From positions 1-54,561 of the forward strand of contig JAQZBU010000021.1 in assembly GCA_029237735.1 (NCBI GenBank): 54,561 bases of DNA. The letters run 5' to 3'. How positions within the stretch are numbered: position 1 is the stretch's first letter; each line of letters starts with the position of its first letter. The notes under the pieces are model-generated. The model saw nothing but the letters and a program-made list of their open reading frames with translations, was not told where the DNA came from and searched no databases. Position numbers and translations under genes: made by a program. Source of the stretch: Ramlibacter sp. (lineage in GTDB: Bacteria > Pseudomonadota > Gammaproteobacteria > Burkholderiales > Burkholderiaceae_C). Positions 44,801-54,561 of the stretch are shown piece after piece.

Positions 44801-44819
44801 GGGCCCTCCGGATCGGCCG

Positions 44820-46253
44820 TCATGACGGCTTCGCCAGGTGCGCGGGCATGCGCTCGGGGCGCTCGATGTCGTCCAGGACTTCACGCGCGCGAATCAGCTC
44901 GGCCTCGCCGCCGATGTCGATCATCACGACCGCCGGCCGGTACGCGATGAACTGCATCGACTGCGCGAGGTTGTAGGCGCCCACCGGATGGATCGACAGC
45001 ACATCGCCGACCTTCAGCGGCGGCAGGTCGATGGTGTAGCGGACCACGTCGATCGCCATGCACAGCGGCCCGTAAAGACGCGACGGCGACGGCGGCGCAT
45101 TGACCTGGCGCGCGGGCAGGATGTCCATCTGGTACCAGGCGGCGGTGTACAGCAGGTTGATCCCCGCGTCGAGCACGTAGCTCGTCCTGCCCTCCTCGCC
45201 CAGCAGCAGTTGCTCCTTGTGGCTGCGCGAGGAGAGATCCGAGTTGACGGCCAGCGGGTCGCGGATGCCCTTGATGGCAACGATTGAAGTGAGCAGGTAG
45301 CCGGCCTCGTCGACGAGGTGGCGGCCACTCTCGAAGCGCAGTTCTGGCCTGGATTTGGCGGGCAGGCGGTTGAGCACCTCGGTAATGGCGTCCGCATAGT
45401 CTTCGATGGGTGGCACCACCGCCTCCGCAGGGCCGGACATGCCATACAGCAGGCTGCGCGAGGGAAAACCGCCGCCGAGATTCAGGCACGGCACGAGATG
45501 CCCATGTTCCTTGTGGATACGCTCGCGCAACGCCAGCAGTTTGGAGACGGTAGCGCGATAGGCGAACGGGTCCAGAATGTAGGTGCCGATGTGCGAGTGG
45601 AAGGTGTGCAGTCTCAATTTCGGGTTGCCCACGATCCTCACCGCCGCGCGCGAGGCCTCGCCGTTTTCCACGGCGAACCCGAACTTCGACCAGACCGGCT
45701 GGATGCCCGCGTCCAGCCACACCCGGATGCCCACGTCCAGCGGCTGCTCGATCCCGGCCGTGAGCTCTTCGATCAGGCTCAGCTCATCCCAGTTGTCGAT
45801 CTGGATCAGTGCCCGCTCGCGAATCGCCCGTTCCAGGATCGCCCGCGGCTTGAACGGGCCGTTGAAGATGATGTCCTTGCCCTCGATGCCGTGCGCTCGG
45901 GCCTTCTCGTATTCGAAATCGGATACGACTTCGGCCATCCAGCCTTCGCTGTGGAAGACCTGGCAGATCGCGCTCAGGTAATTCGTCTTGTACGACCAGG
46001 CGAAACGCGTGTTCTCGTAGCGGCTGGTGAAGGCCTCGCGCATGCGGCGCGTCTTTTCACGCAAGCCGTGCTCGGAAAACACGAACAGCGGTGAGCCGAA
46101 CTTCCGCACGAGCGACGCCACCGGGATGCCGTCGATCTCAAACAGGGTCGGCGCGTGCGTGCCGCGCGCAAGGAAGTTCCGGTCCGCCGCGGCGTCGAGC
46201 GAGTGGCGGCCCAGTTCATTGCTGATGGCTGGCGGGAAGTAATCGAGGTTCAC
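44820..46253 (-). CDS. Type III PLP-dependent decarboxylase (ornithine/DAP/arginine decarboxylase group IV)
   Basis: 477 residues from the GTG at 46253 (VNLDYFPPAISNELGRHSLD). Alanine-racemase-like barrel with PLP lysine in FAWSYKTNYLSAI, the conserved HTFHSHIGTYILDPFAY region, phosphate-binding CLNLGGGFPSRSL and ELRFESGRHLVDEAGYL. The C-terminal domain has DVLSIHPVGAYNLAQSMQF. In DapDC/ODC enzymes a C-terminal Cys-Asp/Glu element completes the site; here the VGAYNLAQS form resembles DAP-decarboxylase-like and biosynthetic relatives. The start overlaps the ATP-grasp gene by 38 bases. Substrate unknown; an amino acid or aminoacyl product of the ATP-grasp enzyme is a fair guess. Confidence 0.82.
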   Translation of the reverse strand: MNLDYFPPAISNELGRHSLDAAADRNFLARGTHAPTLFEIDGIPVASLVRKFGSPLFVFSEHGLREKTRRMREAFTSRYENTRFAWSYKTNYLSAICQVFHSEGWMAEVVSDFEYEKARAHGIEGKDIIFNGPFKPRAILERAIRERALIQIDNWDELSLIEELTAGIEQPLDVGIRVWLDAGIQPVWSKFGFAVENGEASRAAVRIVGNPKLRLHTFHSHIGTYILDPFAYRATVSKLLALRERIHKEHGHLVPCLNLGGGFPSRSLLYGMSGPAEAVVPPIEDYADAITEVLNRLPAKSRPELRFESGRHLVDEAGYLLTSIVAIKGIRDPLAVNSDLSSRSHKEQLLLGEEGRTSYVLDAGINLLYTAAWYQMDILPARQVNAPPSPSRLYGPLCMAIDVVRYTIDLPPLKVGDVLSIHPVGAYNLAQSMQFIAYRPAVVMIDIGGEAELIRAREVLDDIERPERMPAHLAKPS

Positions 46254-47337
46254 TGTTTCTTCTCTGCGGTTGTGGAACAGGTTTGAAAACGCGCTCACCC
46301 GTACTCGCCATTTCGGCGAAGTCGGCAAAATCGCCCACCAGGTCCATGCTGTGCCGCACGAACATCTGCCCGGGCTCGCATGCGCGCAGGGGCGCCGCCT
46401 CCTGGCGGGCCAGGCGCTCGAAGAGGAGCCCTGGCAGGTTGCAGCCGATCTGCGAGGGGAAGTCGATCCATGCCGGGAAGCGCGGGTTCATCTCCATCAG
46501 CGCGTGGGGCCTGCCCTGCACCTTGATGAACTCGAGCTCGAACGGGCCGTTCCACTTCAGCGCGCGGATGATCCGCTCGCACAATTCGTCGAGAGCTTCA
46601 TCACGCACCACGATGCCGGCGAACCCCTTGCCGTTGGCGGTGCGAAGCAGCTTGCGGATCGAGCAGCTGCCGGCGATGCGGCCTTTGCCGTCGCCGACGC
46701 CGGCAATGTCGTATTCCTCGCCCGACAGCGTCTCCTGCACGATGACGGGCCAGCCCCAGGCTTTCACGATCTCGTCGTAGGCCGGCGCGAGCCCCTCGGG
46801 CGAGTGGACCAGGTGCGCGTGGTACAGGCGCCCCTTCACGAACACCGGGTAGCCGATCTGCGCGGCGCAACGCTCGACCGCGCGCGGTTCGGCGGCGGTC
46901 AACGTCAGGGGCGTCGGCACGTCGTTGCGGCGGCAGAACTCATACAGGTGAGACTTGTGCCGCGCCTCGAACGAACGCCTGGTCGGCATGATGCAACCGA
47001 TGTTTCGCTTGCGCAGCTGCGCCGAAAGCTGGCTGAAGTTCTCGATCTCCGAATCGAGGCACGGGATGACGTACCCCAAATCCTCTTTTGCGCGGATTTC
47101 GTCCAGGCGTTCCAGCAGCGCATCGATCCCCGCGCCCGGGAACGGGATCAGGTAGGCGGCGTCGGGGTGGTCGTCGCCACGTCCGTACAGGCTGCTTTCC
47201 AGCGGGTCATAGGACAGCCCGACGATGCGAAGCGCCGGGAAGCGGCGGCGCAGGCTGGCCACCACGGCTGCGCCGGGTTGGGGGTTTTCGCCGCGGTGCA
47301 TACCGGTCACGGCGACGGTGCGCAGGTCTTTTGTCAT
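46216..47337 (-). CDS. ATP-grasp ligase family protein
   Basis: 373 residues. N-terminal Rossmann-like part (TVAVTGMHRGENPQPGAAVV), central ATP-grasp lid (IGYPVFVKGRLYHAHLV, WPVIVQETLSGEEYDIAGVG) and the metal-binding FELEFIKVQGRPHALMEMNPRFPAW. This is carbamoyl-phosphate-synthetase-like and found in enzymes joining carboxylates to amines through acyl phosphates. The start overlaps the RRE gene stop by four bases, and the end overlaps the decarboxylase gene. Likely cytoplasmic. Product unknown. Confidence 0.85.
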   Translation of the reverse strand: MTKDLRTVAVTGMHRGENPQPGAAVVASLRRRFPALRIVGLSYDPLESSLYGRGDDHPDAAYLIPFPGAGIDALLERLDEIRAKEDLGYVIPCLDSEIENFSQLSAQLRKRNIGCIMPTRRSFEARHKSHLYEFCRRNDVPTPLTLTAAEPRAVERCAAQIGYPVFVKGRLYHAHLVHSPEGLAPAYDEIVKAWGWPVIVQETLSGEEYDIAGVGDGKGRIAGSCSIRKLLRTANGKGFAGIVVRDEALDELCERIIRALKWNGPFELEFIKVQGRPHALMEMNPRFPAWIDFPSQIGCNLPGLLFERLARQEAAPLRACEPGQMFVRHSMDLVGDFADFAEMASTGERVFKPVPQPQRRNSEPRLLPASHQQ

Positions 47338-47642
47338 GTCGCACTCTCGGTTTGCCGCGTGTCCAGCAGGCCCGGCCCCACGAACTGGTTGAGCAGCAGT
47401 TCCACGTCGCGCACCGCACTTGCATGATCCAGCCCGTAGCGCTCCTGGATCAATTGCGCGAACTCGCGCACTTCCATGCCGGCGTCATAGGACCGAAGAA
47501 GGTAGTCGGCCGCGGGTGTCAGGCGATAGAACATGCCGGACGCGGTGTCCAGGACGAACCCGCCGCGATAAAAGCGCAGGACGGGCAGCCGGTGTGGCGA
47601 TTGCGCGGCGGGGGTGGTCTTGTTTCGCTTAGGTTCTGACAT
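47334..47642 (-). CDS. PqqD-like RiPP recognition element protein
   Basis: 102 residues. After a basic N-terminus, LRFYRGGFVLDTASGMFYRLTPAADYLLRSYDAG follows the winged-helix pattern of PqqD-like proteins (in parts: FVLDTASGMFYRLTPAADYL), then a helix pair REFAQLIQERYGLDHASAVRDV and LLNQFVGPGLLD. Such proteins bind peptide leader sequences or act as small chaperones of modification enzymes. First gene of the operon, coupled to the ATP-grasp gene by ATGA. No convincing precursor peptide gene was found nearby. Family by pattern only. Confidence 0.7.
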   Translation of the reverse strand: MSEPKRNKTTPAAQSPHRLPVLRFYRGGFVLDTASGMFYRLTPAADYLLRSYDAGMEVREFAQLIQERYGLDHASAVRDVELLLNQFVGPGLLDTRQTESAT

Positions 47643-47875
47643 GGCAGTTGCTCTTTATTTCAAGTTAGCCCCGACCCCCAAAACTTCAGTGACCCAAATC
47701 AAGAACCGATGAGTCCGAGCCAGGGGTAGCGCATTGGTGTTACTTGCGCCGGTGTCCCGCGCGGGCAGCTGTCGAAACGGCGCAAAAAGCCGCAAAATGC
47801 ACCCCACGTCTGCCCAAACCGAAGAGGACCTTTCCACAAGTGATATCTCGCGCAAGCCGCAGCAGGTGGAAGATC

Positions 47876-48733
47876 GTGCATGCCACGAAGGCCCTGGCAC
47901 GCCACCTCCCGGCGCTGTTCATCACGCTGGCGGCGTCGATGGCGCATGCGGGCGAGCGGGTGAAGTTCGAGGCGAGCCGGGGCTATACCGCAGCCAACGT
48001 CACATTGCGCGCCGATATTTCCAGGCCCGATGGCGACGGACCGTTCCCGGCCGTGGTGCTGATGCACGGCTGCGGCGGGTGGCAGCCGGCCGTGCGGTAC
48101 ACCATGAACGCCTATGCGGAATTCCTGGTGGCGAAGGGCTTCGTCGTCCTCGACCTCGACAGCTTCGGTCCGCGTAACCTGGGCGGCGGCATGGTGTGCG
48201 AAGACGTGAACCGGCAGGTCGACGCGCTTGACTACCGCACGCATGATGCCCAGGACGCGCTACGGTACCTGCAGGCGCAGGCCTTCGTCGATGCAGGCAG
48301 CGTCTTCCTCATGGGCCAGAGCAACGGCGGCAGCGTGGCCATCAATGTCGCCAAGGGCGACGGGCCGCACCGCAATGCGGGCGGCAACGGCGGCTACGCG
48401 GGTGTGGTGGCTTATTACCCCTGGTGCGGTTCGTTCGACCGCAGGACGGTACGCCTCGCGGCGCCGCTGCTGGTCCTGGCGGGCGCCGAGGACGACTGGA
48501 CCCCCGCACGCGAATGCGAAGGCGTGCGATCCACGGGCGCGAAGTTTCAGTTCGTGGTGTACCCGCAGGCGGCCCATTCGTTCGACCTCGAAATGATGCC
48601 GACGCGCTACCTCGGCAAGCTGGTGGGCAAGAACCAGCGCGCCGCCGACGACAGCCGCAATCGGATGCTTGCCTTTTTCGTCGAGCACAGCCGGGGCCGC
48701 GCGGCGGCGTCGGATCACCTGGCCAAGAACTAG
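47876..48733 (+). CDS. Exported dienelactone-hydrolase-family alpha/beta hydrolase
   Basis: 285 residues from GTG 47876, with AGGTGGA seven bases upstream. A signal peptide (ALARHLPALFITLAASMAHA) suggests export. The core has PAVVLMHGCGGW (oxyanion region), the nucleophile Ser in VFLMGQSNGGSVA, Asp in LVLAGAEDDWTPARECE and His in YPQAAHSFDLEM. The nucleophile is Ser rather than the Cys of true dienelactone hydrolase. Substrate unknown. Divergent from the RRE operon. Confidence 0.85.
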   Translation: MHATKALARHLPALFITLAASMAHAGERVKFEASRGYTAANVTLRADISRPDGDGPFPAVVLMHGCGGWQPAVRYTMNAYAEFLVAKGFVVLDLDSFGPRNLGGGMVCEDVNRQVDALDYRTHDAQDALRYLQAQAFVDAGSVFLMGQSNGGSVAINVAKGDGPHRNAGGNGGYAGVVAYYPWCGSFDRRTVRLAAPLLVLAGAEDDWTPARECEGVRSTGAKFQFVVYPQAAHSFDLEMMPTRYLGKLVGKNQRAADDSRNRMLAFFVEHSRGRAAASDHLAKN

Positions 48734-48745
48734 TCAGCGCCAGCC

Positions 48746-49156
48746 TTGCCGACACCATTGCCTCCCAAGCCCCAGCCTCCACTTTCCACGCCGGTCCGCT
48801 GGCTGTTCAAATGCCTGGCGGTCACGAGCCTGGCGCTGGGCATCATCGGTGCGTTCGTCCCGGTCATGCCCACGGTGCCTTTCGTGCTGCTGGCGGCGTG
48901 GGCAGCGGCAAAGGGGTCCCCGCGCCTGTCCCACTGGATGGAGACCCATCCTCGCATGGGCCCGCATATACGCGACTGGCGCAATGGCGGCGTCGTCAGT
49001 CGGCAGGCCAAGTGGACGGCTACGGTGATGATGTCCGGAGGTGCGCTCTTCATGAGCGTATTCGTGCGGCCGTGGTGGGTGCCCGTCACGGCCATCACCA
49101 TCATGATCGCCGTCGGGCTCTGGCTATGGCAGCGGCCGGAAGTGCCGCCGTCATAG
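48746..49156 (+). CDS. DUF454 (YbaN) inner-membrane protein
   Basis: 136 residues if read from TTG 48746; another TTG lies four codons on, and no ribosome site decides between them. The core RWLFKCLAVTSLALGIIGAF, PVMPTVPFVLLAAWAAAKGS and HWMETHPRMGPHIRDWRNGG is characteristic of DUF454. About three or four membrane helices. Function unknown. 12 bases after the hydrolase gene. Confidence 0.88.
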   Translation: MPTPLPPKPQPPLSTPVRWLFKCLAVTSLALGIIGAFVPVMPTVPFVLLAAWAAAKGSPRLSHWMETHPRMGPHIRDWRNGGVVSRQAKWTATVMMSGGALFMSVFVRPWWVPVTAITIMIAVGLWLWQRPEVPPS

Positions 49157-49159
49157 ATT

Positions 49160-49188
49160 TGTCATGCCGGGCTTGACCCGGCATCCAT
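49160..49188. repeat. Partial copy of the 8362-8437 palindromic repeat
   Basis: TGTCATGCCGGGCTTGACCC and following GGCATCCATG match the left half of the element at 8362 apart from one base in the loop. Sits just after the DUF454 stop. Confidence 0.7.
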
Positions 49189-49203
49189 GTGGAGGTGGCA
49201 GGA

Positions 49204-49500
49204 TCAGGGCAACGGGGCGCCCCGCCGCCCTGATCCATCCAGCGTTGTTGGTGTTCGATGCGTTTTTGTACGGGTCTTACCGCGGACAGCCTCGTCGAGC
49301 GACTTCATCAGCTTGCGCGCATTTGCCGGGCTGTTCAGAAGATAAGCCGTTTCCTCCCAGGACTGAAAGTCCTCGAGCGACATCATCACTACGGCTTGAC
49401 CCTTGTGGCGGGTAATAATCACTGGCTCGCGATTGGCAATGGTCCTGTCCATCGTCGCTGCAAGATTCTTCTGCGCATGGGTATACGTTATCGCGTCCAT
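49204..49500 (-). CDS. Phd/YefM-family antitoxin without a toxin partner
   Basis: 98 residues from MDAITYTHAQKNLAATMDRT. DNA-binding antitoxin fold: NREPVIITRHKGQAVVMMSLEDFQSWEETAYLL and NSPANARKLMKSLDEAVRG (in parts). YefM proteins usually end near this point and overlap the start of a YoeB/Txe toxin. Here the frame runs on with a 25-residue tail (TRTKTHRTPTTLDGSG) into sequence with no toxin gene, next to a palindromic repeat. The start is 7 bases after the ligA stop. Probably a relic or a free antitoxin. Confidence 0.85.
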   Translation of the reverse strand: MDAITYTHAQKNLAATMDRTIANREPVIITRHKGQAVVMMSLEDFQSWEETAYLLNSPANARKLMKSLDEAVRGKTRTKTHRTPTTLDGSGRRGAPLP

Positions 49501-49507
49501 CGAGCGA

Positions 49508-51580
<2,073 letters not shown>

Positions 51581-52606
51581 CTACGAGAAGAGGCGGCGAG
51601 CTAACGGGGAGCCCGCGGCCAGGTCACGCGAGTCCAGCGTGTCGTACAGCTGCTCCAGGTCGGCGCCGATCACGTCCAGCCCTTCGACCCGGATCAAGTG
51701 GCCGTTGTCGTCGCTGATGATGCCTTCCATCGAGGCGGCCAGGGCGATGGCCGTGTCGCGCATGCGCACGAAAGGCTGCTCTGTGCGATCGACCTGGGGC
51801 ACGTCCAGGCTGAGCGTGATCGCACGCAGAGCCGATTGGCTGGGGTCCTCGGCCATCGCGGCCTGGCTGTCGAACGAGAGGCCGAGCACCGCGGGCGAGC
51901 CGGGCGTGCTGGCGGGCAGCACCAGCCGCCCCGGGATGGCTCCGGGCACGAAGCCCAAGCGAGCGGCGTTCTGCTGCACATAGCCGGGGCTCCAGGCCGC
52001 GTTCTTGGCCACCAGCGTGAAACTCAGCTGGGCGTCGTGCGCGCTGGCGAACTGGTCGAGCTCGCGCGCGCGGGCCACTTCTTCCAGCATTTCCGGGAAT
52101 TCGGGCTCGCCGCCGATGGCATCGGCGAAGGCCCGCGCCTTCATCACGAACTCGGAATATTCGATCTCGTTGAGCGCGCCGGTGCGGTTGGCCAGTTGCA
52201 CGCCGGCCTGGAAGGCGCCGTAGCGTTGCCCGGCCTGCGGCGTCTCCCATTGCTGCGTCGCCTCGTTCAGGCCTTCGATCGCGAACGGCTTGCTGCCCGC
52301 GCGCCGGGTTGGCGGCAATGCGGCCAGCGCATGCTCGCCCGAGACAGGCGCCTCCAGCGAAATGGGTGCGAGCACGTCGATCAGGGGGTCGAGCCCGGGC
52401 TTCTTTTCCTGCAAGGTGACCGGGGGCGGCGCCATGGGATCGAAAACGGGATCGAGGCGCTCAGCCACATGTTGATGCTGCTGCTCGGCGACCACCATCT
52501 CGGGCTGGCGCGGCGTATTGCGCCGCGTCGTCCAGGCGTTCCAGGCGACCAGCGCCGCGAGCAACAGCCCACCGAGGATGGCGAGGCCGACGGTAAAACT
52601 GCTCAT
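51581..52606 (-). CDS. zipA: Cell division protein ZipA-like
   Basis: 341 residues. One N-terminal membrane helix ([21 protein letters not shown]), a Pro/Gln/Ala-rich linker and a C-terminal FtsZ-binding domain (about 195-335; [41 protein letters not shown] in parts). Anchors FtsZ to the membrane at the divisome. The ATG overlaps the smc stop (ATGA), and ligA follows without a gap: the usual smc-zipA-ligA order of betaproteobacteria. Confidence 0.9.
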   Translation of the reverse strand: MSSFTVGLAILGGLLLAALVAWNAWTTRRNTPRQPEMVVAEQQHQHVAERLDPVFDPMAPPPVTLQEKKPGLDPLIDVLAPISLEAPVSGEHALAALPPTRRAGSKPFAIEGLNEATQQWETPQAGQRYGAFQAGVQLANRTGALNEIEYSEFVMKARAFADAIGGEPEFPEMLEEVARARELDQFASAHDAQLSFTLVAKNAAWSPGYVQQNAARLGFVPGAIPGRLVLPASTPGSPAVLGLSFDSQAAMAEDPSQSALRAITLSLDVPQVDRTEQPFVRMRDTAIALAASMEGIISDDNGHLIRVEGLDVIGADLEQLYDTLDSRDLAAGSPLARRLFS

Positions 52607-54561
52607 GCGGCCTCGGCCATCGACACTGCCGATTCCATGTCCACCGCCACGATGCGCGAGACGCCCTGCTCCTGCATGGTGACGCCGATCAGCTGCTCGG
52701 CCATTTCCATGGCGATCTTGTTGTGGCTGATGAAGAGAAATTGCGTTTCGCGGCTCATGCTGGTTACCAGTTTGGCATAACGCTCGGTGTTCGCGTCGTC
52801 CAGCGGCGCGTCCACCTCGTCCAGCAGGCAGAACGGCGCGGGATTGAGCTGGAAGATCGCGAACACCAGCGCGATGGCCGTGAGGGCTTTTTCGCCACCC
52901 GAGAGCAGGTGGATGGTCTGGTTCTTCTTGCCGGGCGGTTGTGCCATCACCTGCACACCCGAATCGAGAATCTCGTCACCCGTCATCACCAGCCGCGCGT
53001 TGCCGCCGCCGAAGAGCTCGGGGAACATCTTGCCGAAGTGCTCGTTGACGGTGTTGAAGGTGCCCGCCAGGAGCTCGCGCGTTTCGCCGTCGATCTTGCG
53101 GATCGCGTCTTCCAGCGTCGCCATCGCTTCATTCAGGTCGGCCGATTGCGAGTCGAGAAACTGCTTGCGCTCGCGCGCTGTGGTCAGCTCGTCCAGCGCG
53201 GCAAGGTTCACCGCGCCCAGCGCCGCGATCTCGCGGTGCAGGCGGTCGATGTCGCCCTGCATGCCGCCAAGGCGCACCTTGCCGTCTTCGATGGACTTTG
53301 CCACCGCTTCGAGATCGGCCTGCGCGTCGGCCAGCAACTGGCTGTACTGCTCGAAGCCCAGGCGCGCGGCTTGTTCCTTCAGCTGGAATTCGGTGATGCG
53401 CTGGCGCAGCGGGTCCAGCTCGCGCTCGAGCTGCAGGCGTCGCTCGTCGCTCGCGCGCAACTTGGCCGTGAGGTCATCGTATTCGCTGCGCTTGGCGCCC
53501 AGCGCCTGCTCCCGTTCGAGCTTGAGCGCGAGAGCGCTTTGCAGGCCCGCCTGGGCCGCGGCGTCGGTCAGGCGGGAGAGTTCTTCCTTCGCGCGTGCTT
53601 CCTCGGCTGCGATGCTGTCGGCTTGCTGCGCCGCGGTTTCGATGGCGCGCTGCAACTCTGCCTTGCGCGCCTCCACCGAACGCTGCGAAAAGTGCGCTTC
53701 CTGGGCCTGCCGCTCCAGGCTGCGATGCTGCTCACGCGATTCGGAGACCTTGCGCTCGGCATCGATGACGCGCTCGTCCAGCTGGGCATGGCGCTCCTGG
53801 CTGTCGGCCAGTTGCATGTCCAGCTCTTCGAAGCGGGCCTCGGCCGTCACGCGGCGCTCCTGAAGCTCTTCGAGCAGGGCATCGACTTCGGCCAGGTCGG
53901 CGTCGATCTGCTCGCTGCGCGCCCGCGTCTGCTCGGCCAGTTGCGCGAGGCGCATGGTCTCGACCTGCAACTCATGCGCGCGGTCCTGCGTTTCCGCCGC
54001 TTCGCGCCGTGCCGACACCAGGCGCTGCGAGGCGTCGGTGTACGCGGCTTCGGCACGGACCAGGGCGGAGCGCGCTTCTTCCGCGATCAGGGCCTGGGCG
54101 CGCAGCTGCTTTTCGAGGTTCTCGATTTCCTGCTGGCGCGCGAGCAGGCCGGCCTGCTCCGAATCCTGGGCGTAGAAGCTCACGCTGTGCGCCGTGACCG
54201 CATGGCCGCTCTTCACGTAGATCACTTCGCCGGGCTGCAGCTTCTCGCGCAGCGCGAGCGCTTCTTCGAAACTTGGGGCGGTGTAGCAGCCGTGGAGCCA
54301 GTCCGCCAGCAAGGCCTTCTGCCCCGCGTCGTTCAGGCGCAGCAAGTCGGCCAGGCGCGGCAGTGCGGAAGCCGGCTCGGGCACCCCTGCCTGCGGCGGG
54401 CTGTAGAACGCCAGCTTGGCCGGCGGCGCGTCGTTGCCGAAGGCGCGCACCATGTCCAGGCGGGAGATCTCCAGCGAGTTCATGCGCTCGCGCAGCGCGC
54501 CTTCGAGCGCGCTTTCCCAGCCCTGCTCGATGTGGATGCGGCTCCACAGGCCCTGCAGCCC
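52603..54561 (-). CDS. smc: Chromosome segregation protein SMC (5' end outside window)
   Basis: 653 C-terminal residues visible; the frame is open to base 54561. Begins within the hinge domain ([40 protein letters not shown]), then the long returning coiled coil rich in Glu, Arg, Ala and Gln, and the C-terminal ATPase head with ABC signature [19 protein letters not shown] and Walker [20 protein letters not shown], followed by the D-loop/H-loop region [12 protein letters not shown]. Condensin core in chromosome compaction and partition. Confidence 0.97.
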   Translation of the reverse strand, partial: GLQGLWSRIHIEQGWESALEGALRERMNSLEISRLDMVRAFGNDAPPAKLAFYSPPQAGVPEPASALPRLADLLRLNDAGQKALLADWLHGCYTAPSFEEALALREKLQPGEVIYVKSGHAVTAHSVSFYAQDSEQAGLLARQQEIENLEKQLRAQALIAEEARSALVRAEAAYTDASQRLVSARREAAETQDRAHELQVETMRLAQLAEQTRARSEQIDADLAEVDALLEELQERRVTAEARFEELDMQLADSQERHAQLDERVIDAERKVSESREQHRSLERQAQEAHFSQRSVEARKAELQRAIETAAQQADSIAAEEARAKEELSRLTDAAAQAGLQSALALKLEREQALGAKRSEYDDLTAKLRASDERRLQLERELDPLRQRITEFQLKEQAARLGFEQYSQLLADAQADLEAVAKSIEDGKVRLGGMQGDIDRLHREIAALGAVNLAALDELTTARERKQFLDSQSADLNEAMATLEDAIRKIDGETRELLAGTFNTVNEHFGKMFPELFGGGNARLVMTGDEILDSGVQVMAQPPGKKNQTIHLLSGGEKALTAIALVFAIFQLNPAPFCLLDEVDAPLDDANTERYAKLVTSMSRETQFLFISHNKIAMEMAEQLIGVTMQEQGVSRIVAVDMESAVSMAEAA

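Noticed and set aside
47655..47900. 81-codon minus-strand frame just upstream of the RRE gene as a precursor peptide
   Set aside because: No ribosome site, Arg/Leu-rich ordinary composition, and it runs over the start region of the divergent hydrolase gene.

Overview
The window is high-GC chromosomal DNA of a betaproteobacterium. Gene content and order point to Burkholderiales, probably Comamonadaceae: an acyl-CoA ligase/LivKHMGF/beta-oxidation cluster, selO-msrB-yciB-bolA-ppiC, map-glnD opposite purL, and smc-zipA-ligA. No rRNA, tRNA, CRISPR array, transposase or integrase was seen. Most of it is ordinary core genome, interrupted by a few accessory islets.

Layout. 1-15487 (minus): acyl-CoA synthetase, branched-chain-type ABC importer, bifunctional hydratase/3-hydroxyacyl-CoA dehydrogenase, thiolase and a partial acyl-CoA dehydrogenase. 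These form a carboxylic-acid uptake and beta-oxidation unit. Two effector-like genes (1534-4851) sit between thiolase and acyl-CoA dehydrogenase. 15620-20610 (minus): a four-gene, tightly overlapping operon of acyltransferase (split by a frameshift at an A8 run), heme-oxygenase-like oxidase, six-TM hybrid kinase and receiver-kinase, which looks like a signal synthesis and sensing system. 20761-24321 (plus): selO, msrB, yciB, bolA, ppiC. 24441-26970 (minus): a CesT-type type III chaperone overlapping a large effector-like gene. 27052-30346: katE and a DUF1624 membrane protein. 30433-31833: a third effector-like locus. 32139-36921: DUF2189 protein and purL. 36914-40359 (plus): map, glnD. 40379-47642 (minus): def, then an operon read as PqqD-like RRE protein, ATP-grasp, PLP decarboxylase, urea-transporter/M23 fusion and peptide-binding lipoprotein. 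47876-49156 (plus): dienelactone-hydrolase-like protein and DUF454. 49204-54561 (minus): orphan antitoxin, ligA, zipA, smc (partial).

Main discovery. Three separate islets of effector-like genes each carry upstream, on the coding strand, the exact pattern GGAAC-N15-GTTACNNA. This can be written GGAAC[C/G]-N15-TTACNNA and has the layout of the HrpL hrp box (GGAACC-N15/16-CCACNNA). I found no other exact copy in the window. One locus encodes a CesT-family chaperone, and another encodes a protein with a clan CE cysteine-protease signature (H444, D463, Q498, C504). Together these suggest a dispersed type III effector regulon driven by an HrpL-like ECF sigma factor encoded elsewhere. Two further candidate systems are the 15620-20610 signalling operon and the RRE/ATP-grasp/decarboxylase operon.

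Functions are inferred from motifs read by eye; no database search was run.
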